Counted from the stretch's first letter, positions 51,961 to 60,606 are shown. The stretch: DNA of 64,000 nt from Paraburkholderia sp. BCC1884 (GCF_900996225.1 NZ_CAAJGL010000134.1:124001-188000), one strand, 5' to 3'. The notes: generated by a model from the sequence alone, not told the origin. Translations and numbers: made by a program.

Positions 51961-52623
51961 ATGCGCATCTTGCTAGTCGAAGACGACCGGATGATCGCCG
52001 AGGGCGTGCGCAAGGCGCTGCGCGGCGAAGGCTTCGCGGTCGACTGGGTGGAAGACGGCGAGGCGGCGCTCAGCGCGGCGGGCAGTCAACCTTACGATCT
52101 GGTCCTGCTGGACCTCGGCTTGCCCAAGCGCGACGGCCTCGACGTGCTGCGCACGCTGCGCTCGCGCGGCCACGCGCTGCCGGTGCTGATCGTCACTGCG
52201 CGCGACGCCGTGGCCGATCGCGTCAAAGGCCTCGACGCCGGCGCCGACGATTACCTCGTCAAACCTTTCGATCTCGACGAACTCGGCGCCCGCATGCGCG
52301 CGCTGATCCGGCGGCAATCCGGCCGCAGCGATTCGACGATCCGTCACGGCAATCTGACGCTCGATCCCGCCTCGCATCAGGTTACGCTCGACGGCGCGCC
52401 GGTCGCCTTGTCCGCGCGCGAATTCGCGCTGCTGGAGGCGTTGCTCGCGCGGCCGGGCGCCGTGCTCTCGAAGAGTCAACTCGAAGAAAAAATGTACGGC
52501 TGGGGCGAAGAGATCGGCAGCAATACGGTCGAGGTCTACATTCATGCGCTGCGCAAGAAGCTCGGCGCGGAGTTGATCCGCAACGTGCGTGGACTGGGCT
52601 ACATGATCGCGAAGGACGCCTGA
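51961..52623 (+). CDS. OmpR-family response regulator (QseB/PmrA type)
   Basis: A 220-residue regulator. The receiver has Asp51 (LVLLDLGLPKRDG) and Lys in YLVKPFDLDELGARM; the winged helix ends EVYIHALRKKLGAELIRNVRGLGYMIAK. ATG 51961 starts directly at the receiver fold. Four bases separate it from the sensor kinase gene. It is divergent from dacB. PmrA-like half-sites after the kinase gene suggest it regulates degP. It belongs to the PmrA/QseB/BasR subfamily by sequence, but the exact name is open. Confidence 0.92.
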   Translation: MRILLVEDDRMIAEGVRKALRGEGFAVDWVEDGEAALSAAGSQPYDLVLLDLGLPKRDGLDVLRTLRSRGHALPVLIVTARDAVADRVKGLDAGADDYLVKPFDLDELGARMRALIRRQSGRSDSTIRHGNLTLDPASHQVTLDGAPVALSAREFALLEALLARPGAVLSKSQLEEKMYGWGEEIGSNTVEVYIHALRKKLGAELIRNVRGLGYMIAKDA

Positions 52624-52627
52624 GCCG

Positions 52628-53929
52628 ATGCGTTCGATTCGCCGTCAATTGCTGTTCTGGCTGCTCGCGCTGGTGTTGCTCGGCGTCGGCATTGCGGGTT
52701 GGCTGATCTACCGGCAGGCGCTCGCCGAAGCCAACGAACTGTTCGATTACCAGCTCGAGCAGATTGCCGCGGCGTTGCCGTCGGAACCGTTCTCGCAAGT
52801 GCTCGGATCGCGCGACACCGGCGACGAAGGCATCGTGCTGCAAATCTGGAATCGCAATGGCGTGCTGATGTATTACTCGCGTCCGCGTGCGCCGCTCGCG
52901 CCGCGCGCCGAACTCGGCTTTTCCACCGAGCATACGGATCGCGGCGACTGGCGCGTGTATGGCGCGATCGTCGGCGATAACGTGGTGCAGCTGGCGCAGC
53001 CGGTGTCGGTGCGCAACCGTCTCGCGGCGAGCGTCGCACTCCGCACACTGTGGCCGTTGATCGTGCTGCTGCCGCTGCTGGGCGCGGCGGTGTGGGTGAT
53101 CGTCGGGCGCGGCCTGAAGCCGCTGCGGCGTGTGACCACCGCGCTCGACGCGCGGCATCCCGAGGCGCTCGATCCGTTGCCGGATCAGCGTCTACCGCTC
53201 GAAGTGCAACCGCTCGTGCGGGCCTTGAACGGTCTGCTCGAACGGCTTGCCACGGCCTTGGATATTCAGAAGGCATTTGTCGCCGATGCCGCGCACGAAT
53301 TGCGCACGCCGCTGGCGGCCGTGCAGATTCAATCGCAGCTGGTGGCGCGCGCCAAAGACGACGCCACGCGCACCGAAGCACTCGCCGACCTGCAAGCGGG
53401 CGTGACGCGCGCCACGCGTCTGGCCGAGCAATTGCTCGCGCTCGCGCGCTCCGAGCCGGACGGCCTCGCCGCCACCAACGCGATCGATCTGCGCGCGTTG
53501 CTGCAGGACTGCGTGGCGGCTTACGCGCCGCTCGCGCTGAATCGCGGCGTCGATCTCGGTATCGATGCGAGCGAGAGCGCCACGGTGATCGGCGACGCCG
53601 ACGCCCTGCGTGTGATGTTCAACAATCTGGTGGACAACGCAACCAAGTACACGCCGCGCGGCGGCCGGGTCGACGTCGGTCTGCACGTGGAAACGGGGCA
53701 TCCGGTGGTGCGCATCGCCGACAGCGGACCGGGCATCGATCCTGGCGAACGCGATCGCGTGTTCGACCGTTTTTACCGCGTCGGCGCGGGCGCGAACCGC
53801 GTGCGCACCGACGTGGCGGGCAGCGGCCTCGGGCTTGCGATCGTGCGCCGCATCGCCACGCAACATCACGCGGCGGTGTCGCTCGACGAATCGCCGTCGG
53901 GCGGCTTGCAGGTCACCGTCCGTTTCTGA
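52628..53929 (+). CDS. Two-component sensor histidine kinase (QseC/PmrB type)
   Basis: A 433-residue membrane kinase: TM1 about 8-28, a short periplasmic domain (about 30-140), TM2 about 141-160, HAMP-like linker, HisKA with His223 (FVADAAHELRTPLAA) and HATPase (NLVDNATKYTPRGG, GSGLGLAIVRRIATQHH). It forms an operon with the upstream regulator. The small periplasmic sensor is acidic in patches, but no metal motif is obvious. Signal unknown. Confidence 0.92.
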   Translation: MRSIRRQLLFWLLALVLLGVGIAGWLIYRQALAEANELFDYQLEQIAAALPSEPFSQVLGSRDTGDEGIVLQIWNRNGVLMYYSRPRAPLAPRAELGFSTEHTDRGDWRVYGAIVGDNVVQLAQPVSVRNRLAASVALRTLWPLIVLLPLLGAAVWVIVGRGLKPLRRVTTALDARHPEALDPLPDQRLPLEVQPLVRALNGLLERLATALDIQKAFVADAAHELRTPLAAVQIQSQLVARAKDDATRTEALADLQAGVTRATRLAEQLLALARSEPDGLAATNAIDLRALLQDCVAAYAPLALNRGVDLGIDASESATVIGDADALRVMFNNLVDNATKYTPRGGRVDVGLHVETGHPVVRIADSGPGIDPGERDRVFDRFYRVGAGANRVRTDVAGSGLGLAIVRRIATQHHAAVSLDESPSGGLQVTVRF

Positions 53930-53945
53930 ATCGGCTCGAAAGTGG

Positions 53946-53973
53946 CTTAAACGTGGCTTAAACCTGGCTTAAG
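53946..53973. promoter_or_regulatory. Three PmrA-like half-sites at 11-bp spacing
   Basis: CTTAAA (53946), CTTAAA (53957) and CTTAAG (53968) repeat with exact 11-bp periodicity, the YTTAA-N5/6-YTTAA arrangement recognised by PmrA/BasR-type regulators. They lie 17 bp after the kinase stop codon. Confidence 0.75.
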
Positions 53974-54010
53974 CAGGCCGCAAAACATGACTTGAAGCGA
54001 TCCGTCACTG

Positions 54011-54027
54011 CTTAAGACTCTTTTAAG
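54011..54027. promoter_or_regulatory. Perfect PmrA-box-like site upstream of degP
   Basis: CTTAAG-ACTCT-TTTAAG fits the published PmrA box consensus YTTAAK-N5-YTTAAK. It lies 60 bp before the degP start and downstream of the three-site array, in the direct line of control by the adjacent two-component system. Confidence 0.78.
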
Positions 54028-54086
54028 CGATGCCCCGTACGCTTCGAGTCATCCAGTAGCCTCTTTCTCCCAGTCAGGAGTACACG

Positions 54087-55607
54087 ATGAACGCGAAAAC
54101 CTTGTCCCGCAGCGCGGTCGCTGTAGCTGTCGCCGTAGCGCTTTCCGCCGGCTATGTGGCGGGGCATCGCGATGTCCCCGCGCCGCAGGTGATCGCACCG
54201 GCGCAGGCCGCGATGATGCCCGCCGAAGCCGCCGCCAAAACCGGCATTCCCGATTTCTCTGGTCTCGTCGAAACTTATGGGCCGGCAGTCGTCAACATCA
54301 GCGCGAAGCATGTCGTGAAGCAGACGGCGTTGCGCAGCAACGGCGGTAACGGCGGCAATGGCAACGGCAATCAGTTGCCGATCGATCCGAGCGATCCGTT
54401 CTACCAGTTCTACAAGCACTTCTTCGGCGGCATGCCGGGCGCACAAGGCGGCGACGGCGGCGATGCGCCGGATCAGCCGAGCGCGAGCCTGGGCTCGGGC
54501 TTCATCGTCAGCAACGACGGCTATATCCTGACTAACGCGCACGTGGTGGACGGCGCGAACGTCGTCACCGTGAAGCTCACCGACAAGCGCGAATTCAAGG
54601 CCAAGGTGGTCGGCGCCGACAAGCAATCCGACGTTGCCGTGCTGAAGATCGACGCGAGCAATCTGCCGACCGTGAAGATCGGCGACCCGCGTCAGAGCAA
54701 GGTCGGTCAGTGGGTGGTCGCGATCGGCTCGCCATACGGTTTCGACAACACGGTGACCTCGGGGATCATCAGCGCGAAGTCGCGCTCGTTGCCGAACGAA
54801 AACTACACGCCGTTCATCCAGACCGATGTACCGGTGAACCCCGGCAACTCGGGCGGCCCGCTGTTCAATCTGCAAGGCGAAGTGATCGGCATCAACTCGA
54901 TGATCTACTCGCAGACGGGCGGCTTCCAGGGCTTGTCGTTCGCGATCCCGATCAATGAAGCGATCAAGGTCAAGGACGACATCGTCAAGACCGGTCACGT
55001 GAGCCGCGGCCGGCTCGGCGTCGCCGTGCAGGGCCTGAACCAGACGCTGGCCGATTCGTTCGGCATGCAGAAGCCGCAAGGCGCGCTGGTCAGCTCGGTC
55101 GATCCGGGCGGCCCGGCCGCCAAGGCCGGTTTGCAGCCGGGCGACGTGATTCTGTCGGTGAACGGCGAGCCGGTCAGCGACTCGTCCGATCTGCCGGCGC
55201 AGGTCGCGGGCCTCGCACCGGGCAGCTCGGCGACAGTGCAGGTGTGGCGCGACAAGGCCACCAAGGATCTGAAGGTGACGATCGGTTCGCTGTCGGACGC
55301 GAAGGTCGCCTCCGACAAGGTCGATCAGCCGGCCCAACTGCAAGGTCGTCTCGGCGTCGCGGTGCGTCCGCTGACGCCGGAAGAGAAGAGCGGCGCCTCG
55401 GTCTCGCACGGTTTGCTGGTGCAGCAGTCGGGCGGCGCGGCAGAAAACGCCGGCATTCAGCCGGGCGACGTGATTCTCGCGGTCAACGGCCGGCCGGTCA
55501 CGAGTGTCGATCAGTTGAAGCAGATGATCGCCGGCGCCGGCAACAGCATCGCCTTGCTGATCCAGCGCGACAACGCTCAGATCTTCGTGCCGGTCGATCT
55601 GGGCTGA
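54087..55607 (+). CDS. DegP/HtrA-type periplasmic serine protease
   Basis: A 506-residue Do-family protease with an N-terminal signal/anchor (SAVAVAVAVALSAGYVAG). The trypsin-like domain has His152 (LTNAHVVDG), Asp182 (SDVAVLKID) and Ser255 (PGNSGGPLF), a complete triad. Two PDZ domains follow (about residues 285-385 and 410-500; GRLGVAVQGLNQ, GRLGVAVRPL). A long Gly/Asn loop precedes the protease core. It degrades or refolds misfolded envelope proteins. GGAG seven bases before ATG. It lies just downstream of a two-component operon and PmrA-like sites. Confidence 0.95.
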   Translation: MNAKTLSRSAVAVAVAVALSAGYVAGHRDVPAPQVIAPAQAAMMPAEAAAKTGIPDFSGLVETYGPAVVNISAKHVVKQTALRSNGGNGGNGNGNQLPIDPSDPFYQFYKHFFGGMPGAQGGDGGDAPDQPSASLGSGFIVSNDGYILTNAHVVDGANVVTVKLTDKREFKAKVVGADKQSDVAVLKIDASNLPTVKIGDPRQSKVGQWVVAIGSPYGFDNTVTSGIISAKSRSLPNENYTPFIQTDVPVNPGNSGGPLFNLQGEVIGINSMIYSQTGGFQGLSFAIPINEAIKVKDDIVKTGHVSRGRLGVAVQGLNQTLADSFGMQKPQGALVSSVDPGGPAAKAGLQPGDVILSVNGEPVSDSSDLPAQVAGLAPGSSATVQVWRDKATKDLKVTIGSLSDAKVASDKVDQPAQLQGRLGVAVRPLTPEEKSGASVSHGLLVQQSGGAAENAGIQPGDVILAVNGRPVTSVDQLKQMIAGAGNSIALLIQRDNAQIFVPVDLG

Positions 55608-55620
55608 CGTCTGCGGACGA

Positions 55621-55647
55621 AGGCCGGTCCGCCAGTTTGACCGGCCT
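55621..55647. other. Perfect hairpin after degP
   Basis: AGGCCGGTC (55621-55629) and GACCGGCCT (55639-55647) are perfect arms 14 bp after the degP stop. The arm core is shared with the following terminator. Confidence 0.7.
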
Positions 55648-55681
55648 GTCGCCCGCCTCTGCTGGCCATTGAAGTAACGCG

Positions 55682-55723
55682 TGCCGGTCCTTGCATTTAC
55701 TGCCTGCGGACCGGCATTTTTTT
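55682..55723 (+). terminator. Rho-independent terminator after degP
   Basis: TGCCGGTCC (55682-55690) and GGACCGGCA (55708-55716) are followed by seven T residues (55717-55723). Confidence 0.88.
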
Positions 55724-55904
55724 ATCTGCAGCGAGGCGCCGGCGAGGCGCAGCAGATGGACGCTCTGCGCCGCACGGCGTGGCGCAGCAGCGGTTTCCCC
55801 GCGACGTGATCTGCCCCTTGGCACGCAGGTTGCGTCTGCCTTGATCCGGGCCGGTCGAGGGACACGGCCATGAAGCGACAAGGACCTCAACAAGGAGCGA
55901 ACCG

Positions 55905-56402
55905 ATGAAAACCCAACGCAAGCAGCGAAGGATCGTAGCCGCCGCGCTCAGCGCAGCGCTCACGCTCGGTCTGGCGAGCGGCGCATATGCGCAGCAGGCA
56001 AGCGACACGACCGGCGGCACGACCTCCGATCAAACCAGCGCGGGCAACGCGAATGGCGGTGGCCTGCCGCAAATCCAGCAGCAGGGCGACGTCTCGTATG
56101 TCTCGGGCGGCGTCGGCCAGGACGAATCGAAAGCGCTGCAGCATGCGCAAGGTCAGTGGCCGCTGTCGTTGCGCTTCACGGGTCCCGGCTCCGACTTCCT
56201 CGCCGACGTCCACGTGCGGGTGGTCGATGCGCACAATGGCGATGTGCTGACAGCGACCTCACGCGGGCCTTACATGCTGGTCAAATTGCGCCCGGGCCGC
56301 TACACGGTGCATGCGCAATATAAGGATCACGACCAGTCGAAGGCCGTGACGATCCCGGCCAAGGGCAGCGCCAAGGCCGCGTTCTACTGGACCACCCAAT
56401 AA
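55905..56402 (+). CDS. Secreted protein with carboxypeptidase-regulatory-like fold
   Basis: A 165-residue exported protein. Signal peptide ALSAALTLGLASGAYAQ, then a Thr/Ser/Gly/Gln-rich stretch (about 30-60), then a beta-sandwich domain of the transthyretin/carboxypeptidase-regulatory type (ADVHVRVVDAHNGDVL; PYMLVKLRPGRYTVHAQYKDHDQSKAVTIPA). GGAG precedes the ATG by eight bases. It stands in its own unit after the degP terminator. Function unknown, probably structural or binding in the periplasm. Confidence 0.75.
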   Translation: MKTQRKQRRIVAAALSAALTLGLASGAYAQQASDTTGGTTSDQTSAGNANGGGLPQIQQQGDVSYVSGGVGQDESKALQHAQGQWPLSLRFTGPGSDFLADVHVRVVDAHNGDVLTATSRGPYMLVKLRPGRYTVHAQYKDHDQSKAVTIPAKGSAKAAFYWTTQ

Positions 56403-56579
56403 GTACGGCGATGCGCCGCGCCACGCCGCGCGCCTGCAGGTAGGCCGCGCAATCGGCTGGAGTTTGGCCGATAATGAAGCCACGGGCGCGCCCCGTGGCT
56501 TTACTGTTTGCGCCGCACGAACGAATACACGACCGCAAGACCGACCGCAACCGCTTGCAACCGACAACGGAGCCGAGAC

Positions 56580-56972
56580 ATGAGCGATGCCCCGACACCT
56601 CACGCCCACCCCGGCACGGGTGCGGGCGGGCATACCATTGCGATCAGCGGCAACCATCACCGGGTGCGCGTGATCCACGGCGGCGTGACGATGGCCGATA
56701 CCCAGGCGGGCCTCACGCTCACTGAAACCGGCCTGCCCGACGTGTTCTATTTCCCCCGCGCGGACGTGAACATGGCACGGCTCGAACGCTCCACGCATAC
56801 CTCGCACTGTCCGTTCAAGGGCGACGCCTCGTACTTCCATCTGCGCACCGAAGACGGGTTGGTTGAAAACGCCGTCTGGAGTTACGAGACGCCGCTTGAG
56901 CAGGCGAGTCGGATCAAAGGGTATCTCGCGTTTTACGCATCGCGCGTCGACCGCATCGATCAGACGTCCTGA
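56580..56972 (+). CDS. DUF427-family protein
   Basis: A 130-residue protein of the DUF427 family: HTIAISGNHHRVRVIHGGVTMADTQ, VFYFPRADVNMARLERSTHTSHCPFKGDASYFHL and AVWSYETPLEQASRIKGYLAFY. The family is widespread and without a firmly known role. ATG 56580 begins the conserved part; the frame to 56508 adds non-conserved residues. It is followed 33 bp later by a CoxG-like gene on the same strand. Confidence 0.87.
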   Translation: MSDAPTPHAHPGTGAGGHTIAISGNHHRVRVIHGGVTMADTQAGLTLTETGLPDVFYFPRADVNMARLERSTHTSHCPFKGDASYFHLRTEDGLVENAVWSYETPLEQASRIKGYLAFYASRVDRIDQTS

Positions 56973-57005
56973 TCCCGCGGCCGCGCGTTCATCGGGGAGG
57001 CTGAC

Positions 57006-57767
57006 ATGGAGTTGAACGACGCGTTACGGATTCCGCTCGGCGTCCCCATCGTCTGGGACGCGTTGCAGGACCTCGCGCTCCTGCGAGCCAGCCTCGACAA
57101 CTGCGAGTCGTTCACGCGCTTTCCTCACGGCGAATATGCGCTGAGCCTGACCGTGCCGCTGGGTCCACTGCGCGCGCGTTACGAGGCGCGCGCTCATGTG
57201 GCGGGCCAGGATTCCGGCCCGGCGGATGCCGAGCGCCGCACCATCAACTTCAAGGCCCGTGCCGAAGGCGTCGGCGCGCTGCGCGGACAGATCGAAGTGC
57301 GTTTGCGCGCGGACGACGGCGCGCACGGCGGGAACCGGGAACGCGGCACACGCATCGATTACACGATCTGGGCCACCGCGTCCGGGCCGCTCGCCGAACT
57401 GCCAACCCGCCAACTCGAGAACGCGCTCCATCAGTTGGCCGACGATTTCTTCGCCGAGTTCGATGCCGTGGTGCGCGCCAAGTATGGTCAGGGACCGAAC
57501 CGCGCGCGCGGTTCGGCGGTGCGTCGGCAGCATGTTTTTTTGAGGCCGATCGCGCTCGGTGGAATCGCGCGGCGCACTCGCGGCGATCACGGCAATGGGC
57601 TCGGCGGACGCGCTGCAGGCGCGTCGCAGGGCGGCTCGCATGGCATCTCGCACGGGGCCTCCCATCCTGAACCGAGTCCGCATGCGGTGCCCTATTGGGC
57701 CTGGGCCGCGATGATTTTCGTGGTGGCGCTGTTGCTGTATGTCGCGCGTTGGATCAGCGAACATTGA
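57006..57767 (+). CDS. CoxG-like (SRPBCC) protein with C-terminal membrane anchor
   Basis: A 253-residue protein. Residues 1-160 match the CoxG/SRPBCC fold (ELNDALRIPLGVPIVWDALQDLALLRASLDNCESFTRF; AELPTRQLENALHQLADDFFAEFDAVV). A Gly/Ser/His-rich linker (about 190-225) leads to one C-terminal helix (WAWAAMIFVVALLLYVARW). CoxG anchors CO dehydrogenase in some bacteria, but no coxSML genes are nearby, so that role is not implied. GGAGG lies before the ATG. Confidence 0.8.
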   Translation: MELNDALRIPLGVPIVWDALQDLALLRASLDNCESFTRFPHGEYALSLTVPLGPLRARYEARAHVAGQDSGPADAERRTINFKARAEGVGALRGQIEVRLRADDGAHGGNRERGTRIDYTIWATASGPLAELPTRQLENALHQLADDFFAEFDAVVRAKYGQGPNRARGSAVRRQHVFLRPIALGGIARRTRGDHGNGLGGRAAGASQGGSHGISHGASHPEPSPHAVPYWAWAAMIFVVALLLYVARWISEH

Positions 57768-57903
57768 GCGTGTGATCTGTCGCGCCGGCACGACTACGAT
57801 TTCCTGGTAACGAGCTACGAAAGGTCGGTGGCGTGAAGGTCGGTGCGACGATGCTTGCCCCGCCGGCCCAGCCTTGGCTCGTCTCCATCGTTGTAACGCC
57901 CGC

Positions 57904-58887
57904 TCACACCCCGCGAAACTCCCTGCGCCACGCCGACGGCGACGTGCGGAACGCCTCGGTGAAATGCTGTCTGAGCGAGGCCGTCGAGCCGAAACCCGCG
58001 ATCCCCGCAATCGCTTCCACCGACTCGTCACTGCTCTCCAACAGCTGCTGCACACGAGCAAGCCGTTGCGCCAGCAGCCATGCGCCGACGGTCGTTCCCG
58101 TCGCCAACCGAAAGCGTCGTGTGAACGTGCGGCGGCTCATCAGCGCACGCCCGGCCAGCGAGTCGAGCGTGTGCGGCGCAGCCAGATTGCCGCTGACCCA
58201 GTCGAGCAGGCCGGAGAGCCGGTCGCCGCGAAGGTTCGGCGGCATCGGCTGCTGAATGTACTGCGCCTGGCCGCCCTGCCGATGTGGCGACACCACCAGC
58301 CTGCGCGCCACGTAATTCGCCGCTTCCGCGCCGCACATCTTGCGCAGTACGTGCAGACAACAGTCGAGGCCGGCCGCTGTACCGGCCGACGTCAGCACGT
58401 TGCCGTCGTCGACGTACAGCACGTCGGGATCGAGTCGTACGCGCGGATACCGGCGGGCGAAGTCGTCGGCCCATGCCCAGTGAGTCGAAGCGGGCCGGTC
58501 GTCGAGAAGACCCGCCGCAGCCAGCACGAATGCGCCGAGACACAGCCCGACCAGTTGCGCTCCCCGTGCGTGGGCGGCGCGGAGCGCAGCCAGCAACGCG
58601 GCGGGCGGCGGCTCGTCCGGATCGCGCCAGGTCGGCACGATGATCGTGTCGGCGTCGCCCAGCGCTTCGAGCCCATGCGTGACGGCGATCGAGAAGCCGG
58701 CGGTGGTGGTAAGCGGGCCCGGTTCGGCGGCGCAGACCCGAAAGTCGAAATCCGGCAGACCGCCGCCGGCGCGATCCTCGCCGAAAACCACACACGGCAC
58801 CGACAGATGAAACGGACTGATGCGGTCGAACGCAACGACCGCGACGACGTGGCGCGGTATCGCGCCCGAGTGAGCGGATGTGGCCAT
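57904..58887 (-). CDS. GlxA-family AraC-type transcriptional regulator
   Basis: A 327-residue regulator with an N-terminal DJ-1/PfpI-like domain (VVAVVAFDRISPFHLSVPCVVFGED; VGLCLGAFVLAAAGLLDDRPASTHW with the nucleophile-elbow Cys) and a C-terminal AraC DNA-binding domain (ALMSRRTFTRRFRLATGTTVGAWLLAQRLARVQQLLE). Members commonly govern amine or nitrogen compound catabolism. It is divergent from an isochorismatase-family gene, its likely target. Ligand unknown. Confidence 0.92.
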   Translation of the reverse strand: MATSAHSGAIPRHVVAVVAFDRISPFHLSVPCVVFGEDRAGGGLPDFDFRVCAAEPGPLTTTAGFSIAVTHGLEALGDADTIIVPTWRDPDEPPPAALLAALRAAHARGAQLVGLCLGAFVLAAAGLLDDRPASTHWAWADDFARRYPRVRLDPDVLYVDDGNVLTSAGTAAGLDCCLHVLRKMCGAEAANYVARRLVVSPHRQGGQAQYIQQPMPPNLRGDRLSGLLDWVSGNLAAPHTLDSLAGRALMSRRTFTRRFRLATGTTVGAWLLAQRLARVQQLLESSDESVEAIAGIAGFGSTASLRQHFTEAFRTSPSAWRREFRGV

Positions 58888-59066
58888 GAGTGATCCCGTG
58901 AATACAGCGATGGCCCGATTCTAGCGAAGATTGTCATTCGGGTCGCTGTCGCGAAAACGGCGGCGGACTAACAATGCAGTCATCGGCGCGGCTCCCGCCG
59001 CGCCCCGGTTCAGGCCAAGATGCCTTCGCGCGTGGCCCATCATCTTTATCGATAAGGAGTCTTGCT

Positions 59067-59708
59067 ATGACCAGCCCGCGCCGTGCGCTGATCGTCATCG
59101 ACGTGCAGAACGAATATGTCACCGGCGATCTGCCGATCGAATATCCGGACGTGCATACCTCGCTCGCCAACGTGGGCCGCGCGATGGACGCCGCCCAGGC
59201 CGCCGGCTTGCCGGTCGTCGTCGTGCAGAACTTCGCGCCGGCCAGCTCGCCGCTGTTCGCGCGCGGCAGCGTGGGGGCGGAGTTTCATCCGGTGGTGGCG
59301 TCGCGCCCCCATGATCACTATATAGAGAAGGCATTGCCGAGCGCCTTCACCGGCACTGACCTCGCCGACTGGCTCGCCGCCAGGCAGATCGACACGCTGA
59401 CGGTGATCGGCTACATGACGCACAACTGCGACGCGTCGACCATCAATCATGCGGTGCATGCCGGGCTGGCCGTCGAGTTCCTGCACGACGCGACGGGCTC
59501 GGTGCCCTACGATAACAGCGCGGGCATTGCCAGCGCGCAGGATATCCATCGCGTATTCAGCGTGGTGCTGCAGTCGCGTTTCGCGGCGGTGGCGAGTACG
59601 GAAGAATGGCTGGCGGCCGTGAAAAGCGGAACGCCGCTCGAGCGCGGCAATATCTATACGTCGAACCAGCAGGCGCGCGCCAACCGGACGGCGGTGCAAG
59701 CGGGCTGA
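59067..59708 (+). CDS. Isochorismatase-family cysteine hydrolase
   Basis: A 213-residue hydrolase. Catalytic triad Asp12 (VIDVQNEY), Lys88 (HYIEKALPSAF) and Cys121 (GYMTHNCDASTINHA) are all present. Substrates of the family include isochorismate, N-carbamoylsarcosine and nicotinamide; the divergent GlxA-type regulator suggests a small amide. ATG 59067 is supported by AAGGAG eight bases upstream; in-frame codons to 58974 lie in the divergent promoter region. Confidence 0.9.
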   Translation: MTSPRRALIVIDVQNEYVTGDLPIEYPDVHTSLANVGRAMDAAQAAGLPVVVVQNFAPASSPLFARGSVGAEFHPVVASRPHDHYIEKALPSAFTGTDLADWLAARQIDTLTVIGYMTHNCDASTINHAVHAGLAVEFLHDATGSVPYDNSAGIASAQDIHRVFSVVLQSRFAAVASTEEWLAAVKSGTPLERGNIYTSNQQARANRTAVQAG

Positions 59709-59798
59709 GGGCAGGGTGAAGCACGGCGGTCGGTTGGGGCGCGGGGCGCCCGCGCCGTGTGAGCCCGGACGAAGCGCACGGCTCTGGCGACTGACCCG

Positions 59799-60446
59799 CT
59801 ACGCGGCCGGCACGCCCTTGCGCAGCGCGAGACTCAGCCGCAACGAATCGAACAGGGCTTCGACCATCTGCGTGGCATGCGCGGCGAAATCGGTCGCATC
59901 AGGTAGAAACAGCATGTCGCGCAACGATCCGCTGACGAACGCATGAACCATCGCGGCCGCGATCCGCGTATCCAGATCGACGGGCATCTGCCCCTTGGAA
60001 ATTGCATTGCGCAGGCCGCTTTCGATTTTCAGCAGCCCTTCGCGCATATTGGCCTGATAGCGGACCATCACCGGGCCCATTTCTTCGACCAGCTCACATT
60101 TGAGAAACAGGATGTCGAACACGCGCCGACGGCGCGGATCGTTCGCGGTGTCGCGCAGGCAGACCATGCAGATTTCCATCAGACGCCCAAGCGGGTCGGG
60201 CTCGTTGGGATCTTGCGAGGCGGCTTTGAGTTCGTCCAGCGGCAGTAGCACGCGATCGAACATTTCGGTAAACAGGTCGCTTTTGTGGGCGAAATGCCAG
60301 TAAATCGCGCCGCGCGTGACGCCCGCGGCCTGCGCGATGTCGGCTAGCGACGTACGCGATACGCCTTTCTCGAAGAAGACCCGTTCGGCTGCGTCGAGAA
60401 TACTGGTGCGCGTCTCCTGCGCCTCTTCTTTGGTTCTTCTGACCAT
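59799..60446 (-). CDS. acrR: TetR-family repressor of RND efflux (AcrR type)
   Basis: A 215-residue TetR-family repressor. The helix-turn-helix (VFFEKGVSRTSLADIAQAAGVTRGAIYWHFAHKSDLF) is near-identical in pattern to AcrR/TtgR. The C-terminal ligand domain (about 60-215) is of the AcrR type (FDILFLKCELVEEMGPV). It is divergent from the adaptor/permease genes, and an AcrR-box-like operator lies between. It probably represses the pump and is relieved by pump substrates. Confidence 0.93.
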   Translation of the reverse strand: MVRRTKEEAQETRTSILDAAERVFFEKGVSRTSLADIAQAAGVTRGAIYWHFAHKSDLFTEMFDRVLLPLDELKAASQDPNEPDPLGRLMEICMVCLRDTANDPRRRRVFDILFLKCELVEEMGPVMVRYQANMREGLLKIESGLRNAISKGQMPVDLDTRIAAAMVHAFVSGSLRDMLFLPDATDFAAHATQMVEALFDSLRLSLALRKGVPAA

Positions 60447-60542
60447 ACCGGTATCACTTGCCTGATTGTTGGGGGAGTTCCCAAGGCGTTTTAAGTACGC
60501 TTGATGACAATCCGTCTGAAGTTAAGCAATTTGCGGAGTGTT

Positions 60543-60565
60543 CTTGCAGGCCCCCCGCCTGCAAG
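60543..60565. other. Perfect inverted repeat near the efflux operator
   Basis: CTTGCAGGC (60543-60551) and GCCTGCAAG (60557-60565) form a 9-bp perfect stem with a C5 loop, 18 bp from the operator. It could be a second regulator site or an RNA hairpin in the repressor leader. Confidence 0.6.
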
Positions 60566-60582
60566 AGAAGTAAATGCACTTT

Positions 60583-60606
60583 TACATGCATTCGTGAATG
60601 TATCTA
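60583..60606. promoter_or_regulatory. AcrR-box-like operator
   Basis: The 24-bp element reads TACATGCATTCG then TGAATGTATCTA. It matches the E. coli acrAB operator (TACATACATTTG then TGAATGTATGTA) at most positions, including the core CATT-N4-AATG. It lies between the AcrR-type gene and the pump genes. Confidence 0.88.
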
